A DNA stretch of 64,000 nt from Odontocerum albicorne (taxonomy: Eukaryota; Arthropoda; Insecta; Trichoptera; Odontoceridae), in assembly GCA_949825065.1 (NCBI GenBank), contig OX463849.1:31732043-31796042 (forward strand). Reading direction: 5' to 3'. Below are positions 43,385-54,075 of this stretch, piece after piece (positions within the stretch are counted from its first letter, which is position 1; each line of letters opens with the position of its first letter). The position numbers were made by a program, and so were the translations under genes. The notes beneath the pieces were generated by a model that worked only from the letters and a program-made list of their open reading frames with translations, did not search any database and was not told the origin of the DNA.

Positions 43385-43760
43385 TTATCTGTTTATATAT
43401 AAACATACTATCACGCCGTCTCCCTATCGGTGTAGGCAGAAAGGAGACGCTTTCATATCGCGACACATATCTTCCGCATCTTTTATAACCATACACATTT
43501 TCATACAGTTTTAAGATTTATCTGACTATTTACATTTCCTGCTCTCAAAATATCATACACTTGATCCAATCATACCTTGATCACCTTCAATCCCGCCTTC
43601 CCCTCACATTTCCACTGTAAATCCGTTTTGTTAGTGTTTCTTCATTAATTCGTTTCACGTGCCTATACCATCTCAGAGTTCTTCTTCATCTTGCTCAATA
43701 CAGCCTTAAGTTCGCACTCATCTCTGATATCTTCATTCTGTATTCTATCCAACTGGTAAA
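43385..43760 (-). pseudogene. Non-LTR retrotransposon RT tail (family N)
   Basis: The 3' end is at about 43,390 (plus strand ccgtctccctatcggtgtag). Then, going up the plus strand, come the tail blocks cacttgatccaatcatacc, cacatttccactgtaaatcc, ttcgtttcacgtgcctatac and aatacagccttaagttcgc, in the order seen at 26,880 and 48,300. Confidence 0.65.
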
Positions 43761-43789
43761 TAATAATAAAAATGCAATTTAAATTGCGC

Positions 43790-44410
43790 TATTTAGATAT
43801 ATCTCTAGCACTAAGTGGTAAATTATTCTACGTCACAGAATTATTATGTCGTGTAGCTCATGACTGAGCATCGTGACTCCCATGATAACCTCCGATGACT
43901 TCTTCTCCACGACTCGAAGGGCAGCTGTTAAGGGTAGCCCAGTAGCGTCTCTCACCTGGTCAGTCCAACGCATAGGGATTCATCCTCTTATGCGTTGTCC
44001 TTAGACGCCTCCAGTAACCACAAACTTCTCCAAACTGTCTCCTTGGCCACGAACAATGTGTTCACAGATTAGGAGGGCCTTTCGAAGGCGTGTTGTCGAC
44101 AATCTGTCGGTGATTCTCAGTTCTTGGAGAATGGAGGTGTTAGTTCGTCTTGCTGTCCATGAAATTCGTAACATCGTCCTCCAGTATCACGTTTCAAATG
44201 TATTTATTCTACGTCTTTCGTTTGCTCTCAGAGTCCAAGTCTCCGTGCCATACATGAATACTACGAAGACAAGAGACTTAATTAAGCACATTTCATCGTG
44301 GACTACAGAAACAGGAACAGCAAAAGCTCGATCATAATACCCTGCCCTATCTGATCGATAAATACACATTTTTCATTTGAACGGAAAGTTTTCTAGCACT
44401 ATCCGTGTGA
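43790..44410 (+). repeat. Family R repeat interrupted by an N2 fragment
   Basis: tctagcactaagtggtaaat and tctacgtcacagaa end at about 43,850. aggaacagcaaaagctcgat and ataccctgccctatctgatc resume at about 44,310. The uninterrupted order is seen at 32,220 and 36,340. Confidence 0.6.
43855..44290 (-). pseudogene. RTE-like RT C-terminal tail (family N2), best copy
   Basis: Minus strand from 44,290: residues equivalent to NERRRINTFET, then TMLRISWTARRTNTSILQEL, then RITDRLSTTRLRKALLICEH and IVRGQGDSLEKFVV. Then come RWTDQVRDATG and LPLTAALRV before tcatgagctacacgac. The order (RRINxFE / MLRISWT / SIL / RLSxxxxxR / H / LEKxVVTG / RWTDQV) matches the C-terminal tail of RTE-like ORFs. One or two shifts exist in the middle. 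Confidence 0.7.
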
Positions 44411-44929
44411 AACTATCTTCAAGTCTACACCTGTTGTTTAAGCCGGCTTGCTGTTGGACAAAGGCGAAGGTTAACGCGTATTTATATTATTTTAGGGTTT
44501 TACGTAGTATTTGTGTCAATAATAAGCAATAAAATTTAATGCATCAAAGGTCAAAACACATCCATAACTTTAAATAGGTATTAAACAGAAGATAACGTTC
44601 TGTGATTCTATCGATAGAGACATAATATTTACATAAATTTAACTTCAGTTAGATCAGTGTTTCTCAATCTAAATATGTTTCTTTAAGCGTGAAACATTCC
44701 ACCATAATGTGAAATTTAACAGTTGTCTATTTCTGATTCATTCATTCAATCGTATCAGTACTGCGTCGTAACATGAAAACTGCAAGATTTTCGAAACTTC
44801 GGCGTCATGAATCAAACCATGCAGAACTTCACTCCTTAAGACCTTATACAACTGATGCGAAGAACTAAGAAAGCCTCAAAACATAATTGAAGATTGTGCA
44901 TAATAAGATCTATAAATTTTAAGCAGACG
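44411..44929. other. No recognised feature
   Basis: Nothing identified. Confidence 0.4.
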
Positions 44930-45010
44930 AAAGTCATGTGTTTGGATATAAAAGTTTGGAGAGCTGTTCTCCACCTACCCCGCAAGGGACACGGGCCGAT
45001 GATATAATTT
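44930..45010 (+). pseudogene. Family N 3' end fragment
   Basis: ggatataaaagtttggagag, ctgttctccacctaccccgc and aagggac resemble the shared family N end (gagataggaaagtttggygc ... ctaccccgacaggg). Confidence 0.45.
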
Positions 45011-45345
45011 ATCCTGTCGTATAACTCATGACTGACTGCAACATCGTGACTCCCATGATAGTCCTTGACGACTCCTCTCCATCCATCTCTGCAATTCAAA
45101 GGGTAGTCGTCAAGGGTAGTAATGTAGCTTCTCTCCCTCGTTCAGTCTAACGCATGGGACTTCCCCTTGTACATCGTCTGTCAAGGCTTACAGTGACCAC
45201 AAGCCTCTCCAAACAGTTTGCTTGGCCACAATCAATATGCCCAAAGAATCGAAGAACTCATCGAAAGCGTATTGTCGGCAATCTGTCGAAGATGATCAGT
45301 TCCTCGAGAATGGAGGCGTTATTTCGCCTTGCAATGGAAACCTGA
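45010..45345 (-). pseudogene. RTE-like RT tail (family N2)
   Basis: The plus strand has actcatgactgactgcaaca at the 3' end, then ctccctcgttcagtctaacg (from RWTDQ), aagcctctccaaacagtttg, gtcggcaatctgtcgaagat and gttcctcgagaatgga, in the same order as 43,855-44,170. Confidence 0.65.
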
Positions 45346-46345
45346 TGAGATACGTGTATACGTTTGTAAAACAGCCCTGAAATTATTTATATATTTTTAA
45401 CAGCAAACCGACATTTAAGAAACACTAGATTTTTGTTGTTTGTTATCTCTCGACAAATCTGACATATTATTTGTAACCAACGCCCACTCATTTGTCTCGT
45501 CCGTTTTAAAGAAATCAAAATGGATAATGTCCAAAGCCGTGACGAGGGTGGGGCAACCGGGGCACAGGCCCTAGGCGCGATATCTGAAGGGCGTCACAAT
45601 CGATCGGGAAAAATAATTTAAAAAAAGAACAAAAAAAAATTCTGAAGAGTATCAAAAATTACTTAAAATAACCAAGTACGCTATAAATGCTGGTGACTTG
45701 CGAAAAAAGTTTAAGTGAATTATTAATATTATATACTTTTTAGATTGAATCTTGGAAAAAAGAGATTCTGAGGTATGAGTATTCTCTATATTGGACATTT
45801 GATTTCGAACAAAATCTATTTCGGTCAAGTTATTAATAATTTTGTACAAAAAACTTGAAAAAAATGAATAAATGTTTGACATTTTAATTATCATACATCG
45901 ATTATATTGTATGTTTTTGTACGTCCCTAATTTTCCCTCATTTAAGACTGGGAGAGGTAAATTTTTTTATATAAAAAAATATCTATTTTCAAAAAATATT
46001 GCAGTAATTTTATCCATTCCTAAAAACATTGAGAAAAAAATAGAATCTTATTGTCGGAGCGCGTTCACAAATGAATGCCGCAGGCGCCAAAACATCTCGT
46101 TGCGGCTTTGCTAATGTTCATACTCTTGACACCTTTTTTGGCAATTTCCGTTGCCAATTAATTCGACAATTATATAAATTGCAACATAAAATATCTTGCT
46201 TAAATAGCTGCTACTTCTAATCCGTCTATTTCACCTTTTTTGATATTTCCATTTGATTATTTTACATTTTAAAATTGTATTTTGTATGCACAATACTTAA
46301 ATTAACGGTATATACTAAATAGTTTCAAACGTTGTTTGTTTTTAT
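45346..46345. other. No recognised feature
   Basis: A short GC-rich patch at 45,540-45,605 (gggtggggcaaccggggcac) stands out. The rest is AT-rich without motif. Confidence 0.35.
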
Positions 46346-46492
46346 TCAAATCCGGTACGGTACACCCACAATCTTAAATCTTGACTGGAAGCCTTGTTTA
46401 TCAATTTTATCAAAATATTTTAATTTATCTGCAGTTTTTTTAATAAATCCTATAATTTCGTATTGTTGTTCTTGAGATGTTTTTCCTACACA
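46346..46492 (-). other. Short unassigned open frame beside a SINE
   Basis: The minus-strand frame ends TGA at 46,346-46,348 and reads GKTSQEQQYEIIGFIKKTAD, then KLKYFDKIDKQ and FKIVGVPYRI. The composition looks protein-like, but I know no family for it. It abuts the family L SINE and runs open into it, so an exon of a host gene is not shown. Confidence 0.2.
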
Positions 46493-46504
46493 ATAATAAT
46501 TATG

Positions 46505-46630
46505 AAAGGTTAATTTACTTAGCGCCTTTAGAGAGCAAACTCTCCTCTAGGGTTCTCCAACTCGGGATTCAATTCCAATGTTATTGATACATTGAAAAGA
46601 AAATTTCATCTCAAGATCGTAATACCAAAT
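46505..46630 (-). mobile_element. SINE-like repeat, family L
   Basis: Minus strand: gaattgaatcccgagttgga, then gaggagagtttgctctctaa and aggcgctaag, with an (att)n-like end. Confidence 0.6.
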
Positions 46631-47602
46631 ACTGAGTAAAAACTCGATAAAATATTCGTGTTATCTATCAAAATAAGATCTTGTGATCGTTAAAATCTGG
46701 ATTTTCGTTTTTAATCGAGTTTAATCGAAGAGATTCGATGATAGAAACATTACATATATTTCACCGTTAAAAAACTTACATTTAAATACTTGGCAATATA
46801 TTGTACCAGAAAAACCTTACAAAAAAATGGACGTAAAATATTTCCACCAGCAGCACGCAGATAATAAAATGGCACGAGATAATTCCGTCGATTAACTATC
46901 AATAACGGTCCAGCTGAAGATCTGAAGAGCTGTTTCGCCACTACCGCATCAGCGTCTTCCGGTAGTGGCAATTAACGACACTTAACATTTTAAGATCTGT
47001 ATCAATCTAGAATTATATAAACGCTCAAGTGTCTGAGAGTTATGTTCTTTTTGTGACGTTTGGTTTTTTGAGAACATGAATTTCAACGGATACGCCTACC
47101 CATGTGCTTAAGGACGTAAGACACGAAACAATGTTGCATGACATTTATTTTTGATTCTATGCTTTAACATTGGATGCAAAAAATGAAGCTTTAGAGAAAG
47201 AGAGAGATTCGTGAGCACACTAACAGTTTGTCCTTGGCGACGTGGTCTCTGAATAACGCAATAACTTTTCTTCATTCTTCGTTATTTATTCATCACTAAG
47301 AATATATTTTTATCGAAAATACTAAATATAGATCATAACTCAGTTCAGATTTACATAACCCCAATTTACTCAAGGCACAAAGATAATATTATTGCTCAAA
47401 ATTGTCCACTAGACTCCCTCTACAACAAGGCAGTATCACCGATTCGGGCATCTTGAGAAGTACTATATACTCGTATATTCCTGTCTTTAGATTGACGACC
47501 CATTCGCATTTCCAAACAACATGCGCATTTTAGTTGAGGCGCTCTCTTATTTATTTCGTTCACACCTCGGATATTGGCGCCTTCAACATTTCAGAGAATG
47601 TT
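46631..47602. other. No recognised feature
   Basis: The 73-codon minus-strand frame at 46,750-46,971 has no motif. 47,588-47,602 is the left target duplication of the next element. Confidence 0.4.
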
Positions 47603-48017
47603 GTTTATAGTTAAGGCATTAACGTTGTGGAAGTTTAAAGACATTGTAATTTATTTTTAACAAACACTGTTTATTCCACTTTTTTGTGACGGTATAACCC
47701 TACCGGTTTCAAGGCTTTCACCTCATCTTCAGGGTAGCGCAAACAAGACTAAATGCTGTAGGTTCTAAGTCAGTATACCGATCGGAGCATCTGTTGAACA
47801 GTTATTTCCCCAAAAGCTCCCCGCTCTTGGCCGAAATTATCCCTAGCCTTCCTCACCCCCCAGCCTCCAACCGTTGAAGTGTCTATATCGGTACCAGTTC
47901 GAACAGCATTTAGTCTTGTTTGCGCTCCCCTGAAGATGAGGTGAAAGCCTTGAAACCGGTAGGGTTATACCGTCACAAAAAAGTGGAATAAACAGTGTTT
48001 GTTAAAAATAAATTACA
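47603..48017. mobile_element. 415-bp Penelope-derived foldback (family E), 15-bp duplication
   Basis: The arms of about 118 bp (47,641-47,758 and 47,902-48,017, inverted) are nearly identical and surround about 145 bp of GC-richer centre. The left end extends further (gtttatagttaaggcattaa). atttcagagaatgtt flanks it at 47,588-47,602 and 48,018-48,032. On the plus strand the right arm has CTGAAGA (47,930-47,936), a G/C stem, GAAA (47,952-47,955) and GTC (47,972-47,974). The left arm carries the same on the minus strand. Confidence 0.95.
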
Positions 48018-48184
48018 ATTTCAGAGAATGTTTTTACGAAAGATTTTTGTGATTTCTAAGTGATTGAATTTGTTGCTACAGCAAAGTTATTCCATATTTC
48101 ATTGTCTTGCATAAATTGTATATAGTTCATTTCGACTTACTTTTTAATTGAGTTTTGCTTGTTTGCGTATGTGACCCCTCTTTG

Positions 48185-48245
48185 ACCTAGCGGTTTTCAC
48201 CCGGGGATTTAGAATTCGATTCCTGATGATACCCAAAAAACGCTA
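48185..48245 (+). mobile_element. tRNA-like SINE head (family Q) fragment
   Basis: tttgacctagcggttttcac (A-box-like), then tttagaattcgattcctgat (B-box-like) and gatacccaaaaaacgc, as at 29,150 and 29,330. Confidence 0.45.
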
Positions 48246-48299
48246 TTATTCTCGTATGTACATGCCTGTTTATTTAAGGTGTTTAAAATATACATACGT

Positions 48300-49420
48300 G
48301 CCATCACGCCATTTCCCTGTAAGAGCAAAGAGTATCATACTTTCCTGTATCGACACACATCCATAGCCAGTTCGACATCCAAATACCTTCTCATACAACT
48401 TCTACGATTTCTCTGACTTTCTACCTTTCTTTTTATCAAAATATAATTCACTTGTTCCAACCGTGCTTTCCTTGGTTCCCTCTGTCACGCCCTTTACTCA
48501 CTTTTACACTATATACGAGTATCTGTTTTATTAGTAATTCTTCATTCATTCGTTCTACACGCCTAAACCTACTCTTATTCATCTTACTTAACACATCAGC
48601 CTTAAGTTCACATTCATCCCTTATCAATTCATTCCGTATTCTATCATACATTGTAATTCCATGTATTCTTCTCAATGCAGGCACATCTAAAGCATTTATT
48701 CGATTCCTCTGAATCTTTTTCCGCGTTCTACTCCCGTAAATCAAAGTTGTCACTTGTCACCAAAGTACTATTGTGGACTATCATCTAAGCATATTTTGAT
48801 ATGATCCGGTTTGAGTATACGTGTTTTTGACTCATTGATTTTGTTTTCTATCGCTACACGCCATTTGATATCCCTCTTAACTCTTCCGTCACCTAAGAAT
48901 ATACTACCCAAATAGCAGAATTCCTTCACTTGCTGCGATCTTTAATTTTTCACCCATATGTCGCATTTACTTTTCCTTTCACACTTTTTTATCACCATTA
49001 CTTTAGATCTTGCAACATTCATTCTCAAATCTTTCTCTTCGCATCTCTCAAATAATTTACTTATCAAACTCTGCAATTCACATTCACTCTCCACCAACGC
49101 TACCATGTCATCTGCATACATTAATCCGCATACGTTCCCATTTGACATTTGTATGCCACAAATTGACCCCCCTCACACATGAATCTATATAAATATTGAA
49201 CATGCAGGGTGACATACGGCACCCTTGCTTTACCCCTTTCAAAATATTAAACTTTGCAGTCAAGGTACCATTAACTCTAAATCATGCTCGGCCTGCGTTA
49301 AATGACGCAATAACACGTATACGTTTATGTTCAACACCATTATTATTTGATATTTTCCATAGTTTGTCCCTTATCACGTGGTCATATGCTTTTTCCAAGT
49401 GCTCAAATGACATTTATAAT
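48300..49420 (-). pseudogene. Non-LTR retrotransposon reverse transcriptase, best copy of family N
   Basis: Reading on the minus strand from 49,420: an EKAYDHV-like block (second conserved RT motif) and GVKQGCRMSPCMFNIYIDSC near 49,240-49,180. Then comes the open frame 49,148-48,942 with VCGLMYADDMVALVESECEL (YADD catalytic box at residues 11-14) and DLRMNVARSKVMVI. A gap of decayed coding follows. The frame 48,753-48,448 then has NRINALDVPALRRIHGITMY, DRIRNELIRDECELKADVLS and RRVERMNEELLIKQIL. The 3' end is near 48,310. Motif order fits a complete RT domain plus the C-terminal tail of an endonuclease/RT ORF. Endonuclease is absent. Shifts between frames make it a pseudogene. Confidence 0.85.
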
Positions 49421-49939
49421 TTCTAAATAATTAAACCATATGTGTAATATTGGAATAAAAATAATATCACAAAATCACACAAATGAGCAAAGAATGGGTT
49501 AGCAAATATTTCTTCATTTCCTCTGTGGGAATACAAGAAAAGAATTATCCAACACCGGTCAGCATATCATCTCTTGACATTTGTCTACGTGGGAACTGGC
49601 CAGCAATCATTATTCTGGACCGCATCGGAGAGGACCAGCCTCTTCCGCTAGTAATGTTATGCAAACAGATACAATAAGATGAGAGATGAGCCACCTAATT
49701 GCTATAACCACGGGGCTCTGTATGTGGAACAACTAGTTCTCTTTGCGAAACCATTGTTAGGCGACTTCAATTCTCAGAAAAGAATATGATTCTATGAAAT
49801 GGTTTCCGATATTTGAGATTGATTGTTTTAACCGACCTTGCATGTTTTCTAAAAAGTTTTTCAATTAAGATTTTTTTGAAAACATGCAGCCTTTGAAATA
49901 TGAATGTACTTATATTTCATTGGTCCATTCGTTTTGTGT
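49421..49939. other. No recognised feature
   Basis: The 64-codon plus-strand frame at 49,483-49,677 has no motif. A weak inverted repeat gcatgttttc / gaaaacatgc lies at 49,839-49,887. Confidence 0.35.
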
Positions 49940-50070
49940 TTTATACAGGGTTGTGGAGTCGTAGGCGAAAGTCGGAGTCGTGGAGTCGGTTGGTTTTTTG
50001 TAAAGTCGGAAACGGAATTGGAGTTGGGAGATGCCTTTCAAAATTTGACTCCGACTTCAAAATTTTCACA
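49940..50070. repeat. GGAGTCG-type degenerate tandem repeat
   Basis: Variants of ggagtcgt / gtcggagtcg recur through 49,950-50,060, ending with the complement gactccgacttc, so the tract is partly self-complementary. Confidence 0.6.
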
Positions 50071-50129
50071 TTTTTTTAAACTAATTGACTACATAAATTA
50101 TATTTTGAAATTATGAAGTATGTACTGTC

Positions 50130-50400
50130 TCTTCGTCGTCGTTGATGGGTCTCGTAGTCGAGAATCCACTCGCCATTACAACGTCAATTCAGTTGAAAAG
50201 CAAAGCTGGGTCGTGGAGTTGTTTTTTTTTTCAAGTGAGTTAGCCATTGCACACCAGCAAACTCACCAGCCACACACCACCTTACTAAATCCGATAGCAC
50301 ACCGAACTGAGACAATCGAAGAACACCGGCATGTTTTTTTCTTTCATTTTTAAAGAATAAATACGACCGAAGTTATAGGTATCCTTAAAAAATATTTCGT
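50130..50400 (-). mobile_element. tRNA-derived SINE, family K (head missing)
   Basis: The body matches 56,800-57,091 inverted: gtagtcgagaatccactcg, cagttgaaaagcaaagctgg, cagcaaactcaccagccaca, cgaagaacaccggcatgttt and cgaccgaagttataggtat. It stops before the tRNA head. Confidence 0.75.
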
Positions 50401-50402
50401 CT

Positions 50403-50460
50403 TATAGTGTAGATCACGCTGGATGCGGACGAATTTTGTCTCCCATAATAGGGTGGTGAT
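50403..50460 (-). repeat. Dispersed repeat, family J
   Basis: tgtagatcacgctggatgcg and gacgaattttgtctcccata match, on the opposite strand, 58,262-58,322 (gggggacaaaattagtcccc) and 62,050-62,110. Confidence 0.55.
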
Positions 50461-50782
50461 GGGATCGAACTGAACTGAATACAGAAATACAGGTTACAAT
50501 ATAGTTAGAAATATCAAAATATTATATTAGAGCCCACGCGGCGTAAGGAAAGAATCGGTGACTGTATTGTATTATAGCATATGTACACAGAGCGCGTGAT
50601 TGTGTAAGTCAACTCCTGTGTGCTGATTGGTCAGTTTCTAGTATTAGTGTGTCATCGTGTCAAAAAAATAGTGTCACCATGATTTCTAGTAATAATTCAC
50701 GGCGAGGTTTGTTTATTGTTATTTTATTATTTCTGTGTATCATATGTCACGCACTTGCTGAGCAGCGCTTCACTTCTTACGA
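50461..50782. other. No recognised feature
   Basis: Unassigned; leads into a transposase fragment. Confidence 0.35.
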
Positions 50783-50945
50783 AAATGTATGAAAATGGCT
50801 CTATGATTGGTTTGCCTCAAAAGAGCAACAGTTTTTTGGCGTGGCATCCACAAATTGCCAGAGACATCGGAAAAATGTGTAGCTAGCGATGGGCAATACG
50901 TTGAATAAAATATTTTTTACCATTTTCATACAATAAATGTGTATT
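50783..50945 (+). pseudogene. mariner-family transposase C-terminal fragment
   Basis: Plus strand: KWLYDWFASKEQQFF, then across a frameshift RGIHKL-like sequence, then KCVASDGQYVE and a stop. 'WxxSWFASKxxQFFxxGIxxLPERWEKCVxxDGQYF' is the C-terminus of one mariner lineage, distinct from 23,674-24,956. A local ataggtacagacctat palindrome lies downstream near 50,978. No TIR pair was found. Confidence 0.65.
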
Positions 50946-51121
50946 TTCTATAAAAAAATCCGGTTTCATAGGTACAGACCTATGTACACTTCACATTTTT
51001 TTCTTAGTGTAAGCATCTACAAAGCATTATCGTAAATATATTATTCTCTTGCCAAGTCCAAGTTCCTCTTCCTGCCCGAGGGTATCGGCTTCGATTCCCA
51101 TTGGAACCCAGATTTTTTAAG

Positions 51122-51510
51122 TTAAACTTATTTATTTATTTAACTCTTTTATTGAAAATACAATCTGGCGGACTTATTGCTAGGCGGCGATCTCTTCCAA
51201 CCAACCAGACAAAAGTAAATGAAGGAAGTTACGTGGTCGCATAAATCATTCAAATGACTATCCATCCCCACGAAATCCATAAACATATACGTGAGCACAT
51301 GCCCACGAACCCCCCAAAGACGTACAGTCACCCGAACATTCTTTTTCATATAAAGTGAGATATCATCAATCAAAAGGAAAGGAAGTGATGGTGGAGAGGG
51401 AAGGAAAAGAAAAATCAGGAATGAAACACGTTATTTTACTGACTAGAAATTAAGAGGGTTTTCAGTCGCTTCTTACAGCATACCAAGGACGCAGCGAGTC
51501 TTAGGCAAAT
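51122..51510 (-). mobile_element. Family D LINE-like 3' end (longest copy)
   Basis: The minus strand runs from ccctcttaatttctagtcag and gtgtttcattcctgattttt through ctttatatgaaaaagaatgt and gcgaccacgtaacttccttc to the tail gcaataagtccgccagattg. It ends ttaaataaataaataag. The minus-strand frame 51,373-51,149 is open for 74 codons but has no RT motif. The tail is shared with SINE A. Confidence 0.75.
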
Positions 51511-51539
51511 TGACTTGAGCCTCACGAAAAGTGAAACGG

Positions 51540-51912
51540 TATATTATATAATTATTAAATTATTATTATTAATATTTTATTTATTAATAAATTAATATTG
51601 ATTATTTTAATATTAATAATTATTTATTTTTAATAATAAGTAATATTATTTTACTATTATTAAGTGCATTATATTACTATAAAAATATTAAAATTATTAT
51701 TATTTATTATTAAAAATAAAAATATTTTTTTTTATTAAGTATACATTATTTTTATATTGACATATTTAATAATTATTAATTTTATAAATAATAACTTAAA
51801 AATATTAATACATTTAATATTAAAAAATATAAATTTAACATAATTAAGTGTATTGTATTATTATAAAATTATTATTATTTATTATCAAAAATAAAAAGTA
51901 AAATAATTTTTT
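51540..51912. repeat. Almost pure A/T low-complexity tract
   Basis: About 370 bp made nearly only of att, aat, ttaata and similar words, with only a handful of G or C. Confidence 0.95.
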
Positions 51913-52949
51913 GTTGAATTAAGAGAGATTACCATGAATTAAATTCCACATAACCATTTCCTAATCCTAAAAAAAATCGTTAACAAATGAAAAAAAGCAA
52001 TGCATAAAATCAACTTTTCTTAGGAGCTAAGAAGTTTCACTTCTACCGCGCGAGAGTCTCACGCATCTGTTTTTTTAAGTGTTTAGTCAGGATTACACTT
52101 AAAGCATCTTTAACATATTTCTCGTTGCCAGGTTGTTCTGTATACAACGAAAGTATAATATAATAAAAATTTCGCTTCTATACGTCAAGATAATCACCAA
52201 CACACTAATAAATAATCTCAATTTTGCCAATTTTGATAAAACGTGGTTGTTACATGTTATATTAAGTGCCTCATTTATCTTGTCCCTTGTTGCAGCCCTT
52301 TTTTCAATATTTCAATGTACACACTGTCCGTTTAACAGATTTCATCAACCTGCTCCAATTTCCCTAAGTTAATCAATACATCGTACACATACTCGATTAA
52401 TGAGACAAAATATAAAGTCTTCCGGTCACCCTTTTCAATACGAGTATATCTGAATCATAAATTCAGATATATTGAAGTGTACCATATGAATTAAAAAAAC
52501 ATTCAAATTATTTTCTTTGCATAAAATAAATCCAAATAACGTTCACATTATCATAAAACATTAATAATCCTCGACAAAGCGAATCACATTTACCTTCAAT
52601 AATGCGTATGACATTTAAATACAAATTATATAAAATATCATTTTCATTAAAACAATTTTCCATATCATTTATCATAATTACGAAACATCAAAATTATTAT
52701 TATAAAAGCATTTATATTATTTGAATCTTGAAATAAAATACTAAAGTTCACCAAATTGCAAACTCGTGTTAACATGATTATAAACGTATACAACGACCTT
52801 AAAATAGAAAATATGGAATATCAAATTTCCCCAGTGGGACATAATGAATTTTAAAAATAAATATATGATACATACATAAAATAGGAATTTATTTTGATTC
52901 ATAAAATACAGAGTCAGACTAGAGAAACTATTTTTATTAATTATTGTAG
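51913..52949. other. AT-rich sequence; one SINE A tail
   Basis: A SINE A 3' tail (gccaggttgttctgtataca, then acgaaagtataat) lies at 52,108-52,170 on the plus strand. 52,180-52,940 shows nothing else. Confidence 0.4.
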
Positions 52950-53026
52950 TTTCATTTTGTCCTGCTGGAATCGAAACCCATAGGTCGCGGGTAACGACAA
53001 ACGTTTGACCAATTAGGTCACGAAGA
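52950..53026 (-). mobile_element. SINE A head fragment
   Basis: Minus strand: cgtgacctaattggtcaaac (A box) and gggtttcgattccagcagga (B box). The body is missing. Confidence 0.6.
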
Positions 53027-53204
53027 ACCCCTCGTAAAGCACTGTTTTACTTCTAGTCTATTACATATTTTTTTCTTCTCAAAGTATATTGATTTCAAAA
53101 ATCATTTATTTGTAACATGTTCCGCTTTCAATATTTATGTTATTGTCGATGTCACAACGAAGATGCGTCTAGTGACGTATCTTGTTTTCGTAATATTTAT
53201 GTAC

Positions 53205-53595
53205 AGCACGAAGACATAAACTCTGAGAGCAAACGAGAGACGTAGAATAGATGCATTTGAAAGATGGTACTGAAGAACGATGTTACGAATTCTATAGACG
53301 GTAAGGTAAATTTATGACACCATTTTTGAAAAACCATGAGTAACAGATATATTGTCGATAATATGCCTACGACAAGTCCTCCGGTTCTTTAAACAATTTG
53401 CTCGTGGCCAAGGACACAGTTTGGAGAGGCTTGTGTGGCATTGAAAACGTCGAGAAACGACATATAAGAGCAAGAGCATCAATGCGTTGGGATGACCAAG
53501 TGAGTGACGCAACAGAACTAAGGTAACAATTGAAGGATGGAGACGAGTCAACAAAGTCTATCATTGGAATCACGATGATCAATCATGAGCTGCAT
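53205..53595 (+). pseudogene. RTE-like RT tail (family N2)
   Basis: Plus strand: gagcaaacgagagacgtaga, gatgttacgaattctataga, atattgtcgataatatgcct, aggacacagtttggagaggc, gcgttgggatgaccaagtga (RWDDQV) and atcatgagctgcat, in family order. Shifts and stops are present. Confidence 0.65.
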
Positions 53596-53603
53596 GTCAA
53601 GAC

Positions 53604-54075
53604 GTATGGTATATTTTATAACCTGGTGGATTTATTGGCATGTAGCAATCTCTTCCTAACAACGATAAATATGTTTAAGAGGTCTGAAGGGAAACCAGAT
53701 TTCTATTACTTCTTACATTTCCTTCTTTCAAAATATCATTAATTTGATTCAACCATACTTTCCTGGATCTCCCTCTATTTATCTCCATTTAAACTGTATA
53801 TTTTTTTGTTAGTTTTTATTCATTCATCCGTTTTACGTGCCCTAACTATTATATGTCATTTCCACTTCTTACTTAACACATCAGACTTAAGTTCACATTC
53901 ATCCCTAATCATTTGATTCCGTATTCTGTCATACATTGTCAGCCCATGGATTCTTTTCAGTGCACGCATTTCTATGTATTTTATTTGTTTTTTTTTTTCA
54001 GTATTTTTAAAAAGTCCGAGAAATTGCAGGAGTATGAGAACAACAGGAAGTCTGGCGCTCTCTACTTTTTGCCTT
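53604..54075 (-). pseudogene. SINE A tail followed by family N tail
   Basis: 53,604-53,702 (minus) is a SINE A body and tail without head. 53,705-54,075 (minus) carries family N blocks: plus-strand caaaatatcattaatttgat, tttcctggatctccctctat, cacatcagacttaagttcac and attctgtcatacattgtcag. Confidence 0.6.
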
